Below the pieces are notes generated by a model. The model saw only the letters and a list, made by a program, of their open reading frames with translations. It was not told the DNA's origin and did not search any database. Shown here piece by piece: positions 32,633 to 45,288 of a stretch of 64,000 nt of DNA (positions are counted from its first letter, which is position 1; each line of letters begins with the position of its first letter). The DNA comes from Haematococcus lacustris (taxonomy: Eukaryota > Chlorophyta > Chlorophyceae > Chlamydomonadales > Haematococcaceae): positions 1,165,366 to 1,229,365 of the forward strand of contig JASKMD010000012.1 in NCBI GenBank assembly GCA_030144725.1, in the 5' to 3' direction. A program made the position numbers and the translations under genes.

Positions 32633-35600
32633 TCAAAACGGGGTGGCAAAGCGCTCCTCGTTAGCCTTGCGCCACAAAGTACAGCAGCACTCCAACCTGT
32701 GTCAGCACGCACACTTGAGCTTATCATCATCGCCAGCAACAGTGACTTGGCACTGTCCACCACATGGCATGTCAATAGCCACAGTGGTCTAAGTCTAGCA
32801 CATATAGAACAGTCACAAAGCAGACAGAAGCCTAACGGCCTGACCTTACTGTGCACAGGTCACAGGTCACATGCTCCCTCATTGTCATGTGTGGCGCATG
32901 CTGCTACTTGTCACAACCTTTGTGCACGATGTAGCAACCGAAATGACAACTCTCATCATTTGCAGTGCAATCTATACAGACTATGATGACCTGTGTGACA
33001 AATTGCTGACATTGAGGTCATCCAACATCCTCCCGACGCAGCGTGTGCACACCTGGCCCTGGAGCTGGTCCATGGCCTTGCTGCTCGCCTGCTGAAGCAT
33101 GCTACCGAAAGGCTGCACAGCTCACCAGGCGGGGGTCACCACTGGCCGCCCGTTGGTTGCCGCCCAGCGGGTCTTCTCAGTGCCCCTTACTGGTGAGACC
33201 ACATGTGTGGTGCGGTCTGTGCAGTGCGTGGCGCACTCTGCCCCGTAGGCCTGGGCCATGCGCCACAAGGGGTGGGCCCGGGGATCAGCATCCAGGGGAG
33301 TGATCCTGCACCACAGACAATTCATGGAGGAGGCACATCGCCACCACCACCGTCAAGGTCAACATCCACAACAACAACCAGCATAACCAACACAACCGAC
33401 CACCCCACACAATCCACCAGAAGACGAAGTCATTAATGAGAAATATCCACATATGCACTCACTTCAAACTAGCGGGGAGGGGTGAGTTGCCTTCCTGCTC
33501 TGCTCACTTCACATCCATTCATTGTTATGCCTGCTCCTCCTCACTCTGCGCCTACACCGTCCAGCATGTCTCCCTGCTGACCTTGAGAAGGCGAGGCACA
33601 CGCCCTGCAGCACCTTACGCCGCTCGTCTGCCAGCACATTGCGGATATCCCAGGGAGGGTAGCGTGGTTCTACCGGGGGGGCCGACAGCAGCATGCCGGG
33701 GGGGCCCGGGTGGTTCAGGTAGGTGAACACCAGGCGGTGCAGCCCCTCGATGAGGTGCCACCCAGTCATCAGCATCCCGCGGTCAGGGCACTCGTCCCTG
33801 GGGCACCAGCCGGCAAGGCAGACAGGTCCAGCTGGTGAGATAAGGGACAAGGCTGAGGGGAGCAGGCCAGCCATACCCAGCAGCAAGACAGAGGCGTGCC
33901 TGGTCCCTAGGAGCGTGAGCACAGCAGTGCAGAGCTGAATGACATCAGCATCAGCATCTATGTCAGCATCAGCATTGTGCCCTATCATCAGTATTGCATG
34001 GCATTTGCTGATGTGCAGCAAAAAGCAACACCGCCAGTGTCTCGCTGCAACAGGACATGTCAGGGACTCAAGCAGTCGAGTATAGGCTTGCTTGGTGCAG
34101 GACTGCCATGCCTCAGCTTGGTGTGCAGGCAGCGAGGCAGGTAACCAGGTGACCAAGTAGCTCAGGAACAGGAAGGCGGCTGGGAACACACGGTCAGCAA
34201 GCTTGTAACAAGACAGGTGTGGGCTTCATCAGCTCCAGGTTTGCAAAATCAAACTGCAGCAGCACAGGGGCATGTTCCAGCCATTGCAAGTAGAGCCAGG
34301 TGGCTAAGTCCGAGGTGCAGGCAGGCAGGCTACAGCAGGCAACATGGACAGGTATGGACAGCAGGCAACATGGACAGGTCCAAGCTTGACCTGTAGCAGG
34401 AGCCTTCCCACCTGTTTATCTGGAGCAGTGACCGGCGCTCCAGGCCAAAGCGGCGACGTGAGGAGGGGAAGAATAAGTAGCGTTCCATCACAAACAGGGC
34501 CAGGCGGGCGTCCAGGGGCCACAGAGCACCCGCATCATCCACAGCCAGAGCCACCTGACGCCGTTGCTCCAGCCCTGCCACAGCAGCAGGCACACTGGGT
34601 GGTCCTCAGCCCCCCCCACACAGGCGTCAAGCAAGCCATGAAGTGAGGCTGCTGGATCCTAGCAGCTGGGAGCATGGCACTCTACTGTTGTAGCTAGAGT
34701 AGCAATGCTGTCATAGCCCAATCAAGGATTGGCACTGCCAAGCAGACACAGCAGAGCAAGTCACAGCTGAAGCACGCGGCTGCCGTGCTGTCATGCGCAG
34801 TAACCAGGCCGGCCCACCCTGCCACCCCCATCTGTCACTGCCACCCTCCCCTCCTCCCGCCCTCCTCCACCTGCACCTCCGCTCCCCACCCCTTCCGTCC
34901 CTACCCCGTGGTGCCCTCCCCCTCTCCTCCTCCCCACACCCACCTGCCAGTAGCCTCTTGTTCTGCAGGGCAATGGGGCCCTCAGGCCCATCCACGCCGC
35001 CACCCGCAGCAATGATGCGGCCGCCTAGGTAGCGGTCCTCCGGGTCCAGCAGGCTGGCCATGGCCTCTGCATACGGCCTGCAGCCATGGCAGTGGCACAC
35101 AGCTGGGACCGGGCAGGAACACATCACAGGCTGGTCGCTGCCAGGCCATGCCAACTGGTCAGTCAAGCAGTGGCCTGGCCTTCCAAGCCTGCCATGTGCA
35201 TGCGGTATGCGGTGGTGGGTGAAGGCCAAGCTTTAGGCAGAAGGGCTTCCGGAGTAGTCTTCTATGCTGTGACCTCAAGGCTGATGTTGTAGTATAAGAA
35301 GGTTGATGCTGTATCATGCTATTACAGAATAGCCTTCTATGCTGTGTGCAAGTCTGCAGTCTGACTACAGAATACTGAGTCCTCGTCTGCCATGTGCGTG
35401 CTTATCATTACTTCGCATCATGCAATGCCTGAGCTGCTCCTTCAACCTGGCATGGCACTGGCTCTGCTTGGCCACCCCATCCCTACCTTGGCCTGCCCTG
35501 GCCCACACCAGCTGAGCAGCCTAACCTCAGCCTGGCAGCCCACCTGGAGCCGGCTGAGCGGACCCAGATCTCAAACTTCTCCGCTGCTCTGGCCAAGAAC

Positions 35601-38600
35601 TCCCTGACCCCTGGCCGCAGCTTGGTCCACACACCCAAGCGCTCGCTGCGGTACAGCTCCCGCTGGCTGTCCGGCAGGCTGCTCGCCTCGGCAAACAAGC
35701 GCTGGGACTGAGGCAGGCGGCAAGACAGGCAGGCAGGCAGGCAGGCAAGTGATAGCTGGATTTAAAAGCAGGCAGCCACAGCCTGTACCAGGTACAGCAC
35801 CACGTTTGTGCTGTTGGTGAGGGCGCTGAGTCTGAAGCATGGTTAACAGCAGTGTGGGTGGGTGGGTGGATAAGGGGGCAGCTTCTCACCAGCTGGGACT
35901 CTGTCTCAGCATCCAGGTCTGGGAAGCATGCGCTGTTTAGCAAGGTGTGATCCAGGTCAAGCACCAGCACCAGGTGCCCGCGCCTCAGCAGAGCGCCGAC
36001 CTGCAGCCAGGCCAGCCAGCAGAGCCCGTGTGAGCAGCGCATATAGGCACTGATCCACCGGGACCTGCTGCTGCAATCACACCCGTCCTTAGGCCACAAT
36101 GCAGCGTCGGTGCCAGGCTTGTCACCCTTCCAGCTCACACTAACACTAGAGTCCTGCATCACCCAGCTAGTGCCGGCATGAGCATGAGCATGTGCCATGA
36201 CTGCATGTTTCTGCTTTCCCGCATGCGCCGCCGACCACTGTCGCGCTGACCTGCCGGTCGTCAGGCGCCACTTCGCGTTCCCAGTTCCCCGGCAATTCCG
36301 CTCGCTCGCGTTCCATGCGATGCCGCTCACGCTCTTCAAAAGACCAAGTGCTGGGCGGGGCTTCGCGGTCCACGCACAGTCTACCCCGCCCACCCCCTCC
36401 TTCTCGTTCGCGGTCCTTGTCTCGGAACCCCAACACACCAGGCATGTATAAGGGCGAGGCGTGCCCGCCAGGGCCTCGCGGCTGTGCCACCTCCATCGCT
36501 TCCCCAGGGTCGTCTGAGTGGGGTGAGTCCAGAGGCGGGCACAGCAGCCGGCTGTCTGACGAATGGTCGCGCTCATAGCCAAGCGACTCGCTGCGGCTCC
36601 GGCTGCGACGTCTGCGGCGCGAGGAGGGGGCTGCACTTCGCCCGCTGCCACGCCGCAACTCGCAGCTCGTTGTGCTGGCATCACGAGGTGCTTTGCGCCG
36701 CTCGGGGTAGTCAAGCTGCTGATCTGATCGAGGGCGTTTGCTGCGACTGTGCGGTTCTTGAGATGGAGAGCGCGAGGGAGGCGAATGCGGGCCATCTGAC
36801 GCTGGGTGGCTGTAGTGCGATGCCCTGGCATGCGGTTGATCCACAGCCAAGGTAGTAGCATTGCCTGTCTCATCCACGCCCATGCTGCTGCTGGGGTGCG
36901 GGCCCACTGAGCAGGTGGCAGTGGCCATTGCACCTCCTCCAGTGCTGCTGCTGGGGTGGGGTATCTGGGTGGTGCCCAGGCCAGGGCCACGCATGAGCGG
37001 GAGCTCAGCACTGGAGGTGGGACCTGGCAGCGCAGCAGTTCCTGAGTTGAGGGCTGGCTGAGCTTCAGCTGGTGTGCATGCTGGGGCCACGGTGGCCTGG
37101 TCTGCAACCCTTTCTTCTGGAGCGGAGGCAGGGAGCGAGTCTGCTGCTGCTGGTGCACCATTGCTGCTGCTGGGATGCAGTAGAGCAAAGTCCAGAGGGG
37201 CTAGTGCGCCCCCGGACGTTGCTGCCGCTGCTGCTTGCATGTCTACGGCATGGCTGCTGCCACCTCCTGCATCAATGGCTGGCTGGGGCTGGGGCTGCGG
37301 CACAGCTGCAAGGATCCAACCCGCTGGCTCAGCCTCAGCACCAGGGCCATCCATGTCCATTGCCACCTCGCCTGGTGACAGGGGCTGCTGCTGGGTGCTG
37401 CTGGGCCGGGTCTGGTCCTGTTGTAACCTGGGGTCTGGTTCAGGGCGGTGCTGACCCTCTACACTAAAGGCCAGTACATCGTCCTGAGTGTGCTCTGGCT
37501 CACTGAGAGGGCTGAGGACAGGTGCTGCTGGTGACAGCATCGCCACGCCAGGCACGGGCTCCAGGGCTGCCTCACTGTCCTGGCCACTGCCTGTGGCCGC
37601 CTGACTGATGTCTGCGGGAGTGCTTTCGACCACGATGCGCAGACGAGCACTGTGGGCTGAGCTGGCTGGGGTGCGGCGGCTGCTGCCCACCACTGGCCCC
37701 AACCCACTTGGGCTCACAGGAAGGGCTGTGGCAGCGGCTGGTGAGGGGACCACCAGGGCAGGGGCCAGGGGTGGGGCAGGGGACAGCTCTGCCACTACCT
37801 CCTCGTATGACGCACCAGGTGGGTCAGTGTGCTGAGGGGAGGAGGGCTGTGGCTCTGGGTAGGGTTCGCTGGGGGGAGGGGGGGCGCAGGCAGGTGCAGG
37901 GGGCAGCTCGTCACTAGGCTGCCTGCCTTCTGCTGTGGCTGGGGGAGGGCAGGGGGGGTCTGTGCAGTCTGTAGCCGCTGCAGGCTGTGCTGCAGGTTCT
38001 GAGGGCTTGGACAGCTCCTCCTGCACCTGTTGACAGCCAGGCAGGCAGAGTGTAAGCTCAGCTGACAGTGGCAGTCTGGCAGCGGTGCTGGGTCATTTGT
38101 GCATTCCAGGCTGTCTGCACAGCACATGTAGCGCTGTGCCGCATGCGCTAGTGCAGTGTCAGTGCTAAAGCTGTGAGGCAGACACATTGCCGCAAGGGCA
38201 TGGGTTCCAAGCGTCGAACCTACCTTGCCTTGATCCACTCCTGTGCTGCCAGGTCCACTGCCAGGGCCAGAGGTGCCAGACACGGCTGCCAGCCTGTTCC
38301 TGTCTGCCTTTTCCCGTTCCTTCTCCTCAATTATGACCTTCAGTACCTTGGATGTGTGTACCCAGCCCTCAAGCTCCTGCTTCTGAAAGCTTGATAGCAC
38401 ATCATGGCGGTAGTTCATGGCCGCCTTGAACAGGGCCAGCACTGCTTCCATGCTGTGGGTGTGGCCAATGCTGGTGCCTACTACCACATGGACCGACTTC
38501 AGCCCCTCGTGAATCTTGCGTGAGAACTGGAAGCAGTCGGGGTACAGTTCAATGCTGTCTCCTCTTTTAGCCTGTAACGCACGTAGCAACAACGGTGGTC

Positions 38601-39145
38601 CAGCTGCATGGATGAGACAAGGGTGCAAAGCTCTGTGTCCTGCACCTTGCTTTTGCGAAACAGCTTGTCAAGCTTCTTGATGGCCTTCTTCAGGTCGTGG
38701 CAGACTGTGTCAAGGGACCTCATGGCATCCTGAACTGACACATAGCGTGTTAGCTCTCTGAGCATGGAGGACAGCTCTTCGCGTTCCCGTTCCTCCTTGG
38801 CCTGCTGGGGCACTTCATTCACCGTCCGGTCCCCAGCACGACCAGTTGGTGGGGCTCCCCGAGGGCTGACTACTACCCGGGGGCCAAAAACTGGGTCCCG
38901 CGACTGACTTGCTGGATAGCCAGGGTGCATTCGGCCATAACCCCTGCCCCGACGCGGGTTGAACTCCCACTGATGCCTGGGTTTGTTGTCGTAGAGCCTG
39001 GCCTCCACTTGAGGAGGCTCCTGCGCGCGGCACAACGACATCTGGGTACTGCTGAACAACGACTGCGTTGGGCCTTGGGCTTCGGACCCACATGCTCTGG
39101 AGCGCTCTCTTGCAGCTCTCCCTCCTCAGCCTCTGCATCTTGCAT
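32633..39145 (-). CDS. CPL3: RNA polymerase II CTD phosphatase, FCP1/CPL3 type, with BRCT domain
   Basis: Eleven exons (39145-39092, 39020-38646, 38571-38224, 38026-36251, 36000-35890, 35707-35544, 35077-34944, 34574-34412, 33797-33582, 33305-33126, 32696-32633) give 1,194 residues. The N-terminus has a helical region (ELTRYVSVQDAMRSLD), then a long Pro/Ser-rich and RS-like region (RRRRRSRSRSES). The catalytic DxDxT motif is DLDHTLLNS at about 866-870, followed by VWTKLRPGVREFL, SLLDPEDRYLGGRII, AVDDAGALWPLDARLA and ERYLFFPSSRRRFGL. The C-terminal BRCT has HPLWRMAQAYGAEC, THVVSP and a final ANEERFATPF. It should dephosphorylate the polymerase II CTD in the nucleus. Length and layout fit plant CPL3. 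The usual LYTMG motif after the substrate loop reads VRSAG. Confidence 0.92.
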
Positions 39146-39841
39146 CGCTAGTTCTAATTGGCACCCGCGATGAAAGCCACCAAGTTTGAAAAGCGCATGC
39201 AAAGCATTTGCTGCTGCGCTGCTATTTATTTGGTTGGACCCGCCCCCGCCCCGACCCGACCCCACTTCCGCACCCCAACCCCAGCACCAGCCTTCATATT
39301 AGCACCAGCACCTGCCGCGGCCCCTGCCCTGCCCCTCCCAGTCTGCAAGTCCCAGGGCAAGGCCAGGTCAGGCTGACTGATTCCCTTCCTTTGGTGGGCT
39401 GGCCCCCATCTAGCATTCTCGATGGCTTACAGCGTTAAAGCCGTCAGCCGTTAGGCTGTTTGATCGCCCTTCCCTCAGGTGCACAAACAAAGGTGCACAC
39501 GGGCCCCAAACAATGGCATGCATCTGGATAGTCAACGAACCATTTACTGATGGAGCTCCTGGCTGGCACTGCACTTGAAGATGTGTGCACCTTGTAAAGG
39601 CCTTGGTTTTAGTGCAAAGACTGGAATGGCACCTGGGCTGCTAAGACCACGGCTGCTGAGGCTCCCCTGTATTGCCTGCGCGACTGTTGATTTGACAATG
39701 TCGAACTAGCCAGTTTATTCTGCATGGATACCGCTAAGCAACAATTCCCTTTCCTTTACTTGCACCGCGACCCAGTCTCCGAGCAAGCCTCGAGCATCAC
39801 AAAAGCACAGCCCGTCTGTAGGTAACCACCCCGGCCGCACT
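39146..39841. promoter_or_regulatory. Divergent intergenic region between CPL3 and eRF1
   Basis: The two genes start 696 bases apart and point away from each other, so both promoters are here. Bases 39240-39330 are C-rich with ccccgacccg and agcacc units. The middle is occupied by a LINE 3' remnant. I see no clear TATA box. Confidence 0.5.
39415..39600 (-). mobile_element. LINE 3'-end remnant
   Basis: Read on minus, this matches the tail of the LINE at 1742-2060: cctttgtttgt, gggaagggcg, cagcctaacggctgacggct and gtaagccat in the same order. Upstream coding similarity is weak. It is a severely 5'-truncated copy, as LINEs usually leave, lying in the CPL3/eRF1 shared promoter region. Confidence 0.6.
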
Positions 39842-42800
39842 ATGGCTACTCTTGATGAGACGGACAAGAACATTGAGATGTGGAAGATTAAGCGCGTGGG
39901 TGCTCACAGCAGATAACAGGGGTCGCAGCGATTTGACGGGTCAGCAGTAGAACCTGCCCGCACCCTGCAGTTAATCAAGGCTCTGGAAATGGCTCGTGGC
40001 AACGGCACCAGCATGATCAGTCTCATTATGCCGCCGAAAGACCAGGTGGGTGCCGTTGTGTCACAGATCGCAGGTTAAAACAGCAAACACAATCGTATCG
40101 GGGCGACGGGCTTACGCAGGTCTCGCGCGTACAAAAGATGTTGGGTGATGAGTACGGAACTGCGTCCAACATTAAGAGCAGAGTGAACAGACTATCTGTG
40201 CTCAGCGCCATCACATCTGCCCAGCAGCGGCTAAAGCTTTACAGCAGGGTGGGTGCCAGTGTGCTGCTGTATCACCTTCAGGTGTCTGCCCTGGGATTTG
40301 TGGCTTATCACAACCTTTGTTGTACCCTGTATGCTAAGTGTGCTGCTGTCCTAGGCACCTGAGCTTACAGCGATGCCATAGCTGTTGCTGCACACGGCTC
40401 TAGCAGTACAAGGGCCACTGCTGACTGTGCAGTAGTGAGGTATTTTGTCACTAGAATATGGCTTACACTGCTCAGCTCCAGCTTGTTTGGTCACATGAAG
40501 CCAGGGCTGCAAGTACAGTGCTGCCCAGCAGGAGTGTCACCAGCACCACTGAGCAGGTCATGCTGGCATAGCATGCTGGCACTGCTCAGCCAGGCATGCC
40601 TGTCCATCTATGTCCAGCCAGGGTGGCTTCTTTCATGTCAGCTGATGTGCCACCTGGTGGTCAATTGTCCCAGGCTGGGCTGGCGGCCCCCTTGCCCCTC
40701 CCTGCCCCAGGTGCCTAACAACGGTTTAGTTGTGTACACTGGCACCATCATGACAGACGACGGCAAGGAGAAGAGGGTCAACATTGACTTTGAGCCGTTC
40801 AAGCCCATCAACACCTCCCTGTACCTGTGTGACAACAAGTTCCACACAGAAGCCCTGAATGAGCTGCTGGAGTCTGACAACAAGTAGGCACCGCAGCAGC
40901 AGGCGCTGGCCTTACTTTAACCTTGCAGCCAGGGAGCATGTCGCCGTCAGCCTGGCAAATCAGGCTAGCAGGCCAAGCACAGTGGCTTAGAGCAGCCCAC
41001 TCTGAGACAGCAGCACCGGCTCTCATGGGCTTTGGAGTTGGAGCTTTGCTCAGGGGGACAGCTCTTGGGTGAGCTAGCGCCTGGCATGCTACCTTCTCAA
41101 TGCATACTGTACCGCGACGGCTCCTGTCCTCACCAGGGCAGCTGAGCCAATTTGTAGCCAAGACGGTACAGGGCTGTATATATGTGTCGCTATGCATGCA
41201 GCATTAAAGGTTCCTGTGAGCCTGACATGCTACAGCTTGGCACACTTGCGGGTGAAGGGGCTTTAGCACACTGGCACACTGGCAGCACAGGCCAGGAGGG
41301 CAGTGCAGAGCAGGTGTAAGCAGCACATTAGCGCAGAGAAGGATGCCCAAGGGCAGGGAAGCAAGTCACTGTGGTGTAGCCTTCTTGAAGCATGTGCTGA
41401 CGCTAGGTGCCCAATGACATGCTTGCTGATGATGATAATGCTGAGTTTGGTGGTATGTCGGCAAGGGCCTGATGGCTGCAACACACCACATGTGGGTGCC
41501 AGGTGCAGATGCAATGCGGCACATGTGCTCATGCTAATGGCACCGAGTCTGCAGCGGTGCCGTGGCTGGCAGCTGTCATGGGGTGCCGATGGCGAGGCTA
41601 CAGGGAGGTAGCCTAGTAGAAGCAGCTGTGTGGTTCTTGGTTGTGTGGTGGTGTGCAGGTACGGCTTCATCATCATGGATGGCAATGGCAGCCTGTTTGG
41701 CACCCTGAGTGGGAACACCAGGGAGACACTGCACAAGTTCCAAGTGGACCTGCCTAAAAAACACGGCAGGGGTGGGCAGTCAGCCCTGCGCTTTGCCCGT
41801 TTGCGCATGGAGAAGCGGCACAACTATGTTCGCAAGGTGAGAAGCCTGAGCCCCATGCAGCTGCCTGACTGCAGCTGCTGGTGTGTTGGTGAGGCGGATT
41901 GGTAAAGGCAGTGTTGGATTGTTGGAGCTGATGCTGGAGACAGACTCATGGCAGAGTAGGTGAAAGGGAACGTTGAGAAGAGAGAGTTACACAAGTCTAG
42001 AGGCAGTGGCAATGGGGGCAGCTGTCGTCACTTTTGACCATGGCCATCGCCAAGTGCAGCAGTGGGGCAGCAGCAGCATCATCAAGCAGCTGATGGTGCC
42101 GACAGTTGTACATGTGTGACGCCACTGTTGACTTGCTGGGCTGTGCCTGCCACATCACTAGTCCTGCCCAGCTGCTTTGGGTGCTGTCAGTACTATGCTG
42201 CCAGGGACCATACTAGGTGGTGGTGAGGGGTGAGGCATTGCGAGCAGCTCTTCTGCAGCAGCAGCAGCGGCGTCAGTGGCAGCAGCAGTGACGGCAGCAG
42301 CTGCAGCAGGTACAAGAGAGGCATGGTAGGCTGTGCCACCCCTGCCTCCCTGCTAGTGTCAGCAACCACCAGTGACTGCTGCAACTGCTGCAGCCAAGCC
42401 AGCTGGCAGACTCAGTGTGTGTGTACACTGTGCAGCTCATGTCCTATCACTGAATTGAGGGATGAGGCTATGTCGGATACTTTGGTGGAAGGTGTAGAAG
42501 GTGTCGGTAGTCAGTCAGGATGGTGACCCCGCCAAACCGCCAAGGGCTTGTGCCCTGTGCTGCTAGGGCTGCTGCTGGTGCTGCCCCTGCTCTGCTGCAG
42601 GTGGCGGAGATGGCCACGCAGTTCTTCATCACCAATGACCGGCCCAATGTGGCAGGCCTGATCATGGCAGGCTCTGCAGACTTCAAAACAGAGCTCAGTC
42701 AGAGTGACATGTTTGACCCCCGCTTGCAAGCCGTGGTGCTGGGTGTCGTGGACGTGTCCTATGGTGCGCTGCGGGTCACTCTTCTCTACAGCCAGAACAG

Positions 42801-44634
42801 GGAATCCTCATGCCTAGATACTGGGGTAGTAGTTGACAATCTCTGGCAAATCTGTCACGACTTTGGCCAAAGTCTGGCAGATCATGAGGACTAGCAACAA
42901 CGGTTGTATCAGCATCAGCTGCTGCTTCCACAGACATGTGGAGTCCAGCAGTGCGCACTATGTTTTGACGCATGCTAGCCACCTTGCCCTTACCATCTTG
43001 GCCTTGGCTTGACGACTTATGTAGTTGAGGGGCTGAATCTATATGCATGCCAGCGGCAAGGATGGGCTGCTCACCCTGGTTTCTCACGCCTGATGAGTGT
43101 GAGTTGCAACTCCTTAGAATAGATCTAATTGTCCGGTATTTTGCTAGGGCTGGCAAACACTTGACGGCAACAAGCTGGGTGCTGCAGCACCGGCCTGGTG
43201 GGCTGCCATGTCAGTGCTGGCTTAGCATGACACGACGCTGCTTGCTGCATTGCAGGAGGCGACAATGGTTTCAGCCAAGCCATTGAGCTTAGTTCAGACA
43301 TGCTGTCCAACGTAAAATTTGTGCAGGCAAGTGCATCAAGCACTGCCCACCACTGTGGTCGCTGGCCCTGCCCACCACTGTGGTCGCTGTCCAACGGTTG
43401 ACTGTGCTACAAGGCTTGCATCATCATTGCAATGGCAGACTGTATGTGGCCATGAGGTCATGGACTGCAGCAATACCTCTTAAACAGCCCCTGATCTGCT
43501 CCATGTGGCACAGCACCATGGGTGCCCTTGAGGAGCGCAGGGCCATGCGATGCCCCAACAGGCACTCTCTCAGAACTGGCTGGCTGGCTGACCGACCAAG
43601 TGGCTGGCTGGCTGGCTGGCTGGCTGTTTGACTGACCAACTGGCTGGCTGGCTCAATGACCAACTGGCTGGCTCAATGACTGACCAGGAGAAGAAGCTGA
43701 TCAGCAAATTCTTCGAGGAGATCAGCCAAGACAGCGGGAAGTACGTGTTTGGGGTGAAGGACACGCTAGCCTGCCTGGACATGGGGGCAGTGGAGACGCT
43801 GATTGTGTGGGAGAACTTGGATTGCGACCGGTACGAAGTCATGAACCCTTCCACTGCCAAGATTGAGATCAAGCACCTCACGTCCGAGCAGGTGGGCCAA
43901 GGACCACAGCCTGGCTGTTTGCCTGCCTGGCTGTTTGCCTGCCTGGCTGTTTGCCTGCCTGGCTGGGATGTCTGAGCTGGTTGGGTAGCAGGGTGAAGGG
44001 TGAAGGGGTGGTTCTGGCAGGCTCACTTGCCGGTAGGACTGGCTGCAGCCCGGTTACTGCATCAAAACGTATGCTGGTGGTGATTGATGATGCTGCACAC
44101 CGACAAATGCCTTGTAGTGGTGATGAGAATGATGGCTGGTGATGACTATGGGCTGTTGCGCAGGCTAAGGACACGCAGCACTTCAAGGACAAGGAGTCCG
44201 GGTCTGACCTGGAGGTGCAGGACAAGCAGCCCCTGCTGGAATGGCTGGCTGCGAACTACAAGAAGTTTGGGTGTGCGCTAGAGTTCGTGACCAACAAGTG
44301 GGTGTGTCGTAGCCCTACCTCTTGAACAACCCTGAAAACCCAACCTAACTTAACCTAACCCTAGCCTGCTTCATCACCAGTCTGGCTTTCACTTGTCTCA
44401 TACGCTGGCTTTTTATAGCTGTGTTGATCCATGGTGGTTGTTCTGGGTTGAGACCTGCTGATGTTAATGCACGTATGTTGGGCTGCTGGGTGCAGGTCGC
44501 AGGAGGGATCACAGTACTGTAGAGGGTTCGGTGGAGTAGGCGGCATCCTGCGGTACCAAGTCAACATGGCGGAGCTCGATGAGCCGGACGAGCTGGGCGC
44601 GAACTCGGACTTGTGGAGTGACGAGGATTTCTAA
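39842..44634 (+). CDS. ERF1: Eukaryotic peptide chain release factor 1 (eRF1)
   Basis: Ten exons (39842-39895, 39971-40045, 40120-40248, 40711-40883, 41659-41836, 42601-42763, 43256-43326, 43688-43891, 44164-44297, 44496-44634) give 439 residues, against about 437 in animals. Stop-codon recognition motifs are intact: NIKS at 60-63 and YxCxxxF (YLCDNKF) at 124-130. The catalytic GGQ loop is at 182-184 (GRGGQSALR). The C-terminal domain that binds eRF3 ends in an acidic tail ([14 protein letters not shown]). eRF1 enters the ribosomal A site at a stop codon and triggers release of the polypeptide. Intron 7 uses a GC donor (GCAAGT at 43327). Introns 7 and 8 hold tetramer and 16-mer tandem repeats. 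Confidence 0.97.
43576..43685 (+). repeat. GGCT tetramer array with longer units, eRF1 intron 7
   Basis: Runs of tggctggc alternate with tgaccaac and caatgaccaac units. It ends at the branch and acceptor region of exon 8, which begins after TGACCAG at 43687. Confidence 0.85.
43910..43966 (+). repeat. 16-bp tandem repeat, eRF1 intron 8
   Basis: Three to four copies of ctggctgtttgcctgc lie just after the exon 8 donor. Confidence 0.85.
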
Positions 44635-45288
44635 ATGACGCTGGCAGCTGTGCTGTTGCTGTTGCGAACAGCCTCTTCATAGAGCCTGCAAAAGTTGCTA
44701 TCACAGTTACGGGTTAGTTGCGCAGTATGTACGTTTGTAGATCATGTGTTGGTTGCACATTGTTGAGTCACTGCAGTTCTTAGGTTATGACATGGTGTGT
44801 TGTTCCGTTCAAACGATGCTGGGCTGCTCTGCAATGCGCATGTTAATTTCGAGACCCGAAAACCGTGATGTGGGTCTGTACCACCGCTGCGAGAACTGTG
44901 GGTCAGCTGGAACCACCTGACTCCGACCAAAATTCCCATACAGATATTGAGACTGGAGTCAAAAGGAAGACACCTGGACGCGTGGCCTAAAGCAAAGTCA
45001 CTTTGAGGTAAGATTAGGCATTGCCACCTGACAGGAAGCAGGATTAAATTCGAAGCTGGCAGTTTTAGTATATGATCACCAGCCTGAAAACAGTGTAAGA
45101 ATGTTGACATTGCTTGGCAGCTGATGGTACAGGCAACATACCTCCTGCTTTGCCTGGTGATATTGGTGTAACCTGCCCCTGCTCCCTGCTCATGTCCCCG
45201 CCCTCTTTGGAACCACAGCAAAGCTGCTGCGCCTGGCACACAATGAAGCTGCCCTCTTCCTCTGACAGGCAAGCACACGTCTGACAGG
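44635..45288. other. 3' flank of eRF1 up to the end of a TnpB/Fanzor-like element
   Basis: This holds the eRF1 3' untranslated region. Short minus-strand ORFs here have no recognisable product. The element tail begins at about 45289. Confidence 0.4.

Noticed and set aside
33000..33100. Reading CPL3 straight through 33122 to a PAW stop or into downstream sequence
   Set aside because: Splicing at GTGAGC to the acceptor at 32697 completes the BRCT domain with a conserved-looking end, so the nearer stop is intronic.
35527..37188. 553-codon minus-strand ORF
   Set aside because: It crosses CPL3 introns and is out of frame with the catalytic domain over most of its length; only exon 5 and 6 parts are real.
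44330..44372. Interstitial telomere-like CCTAAC words
   Set aside because: Only a few degenerate units in an eRF1 intron; they do not match the usual green-algal telomere repeat in tandem.
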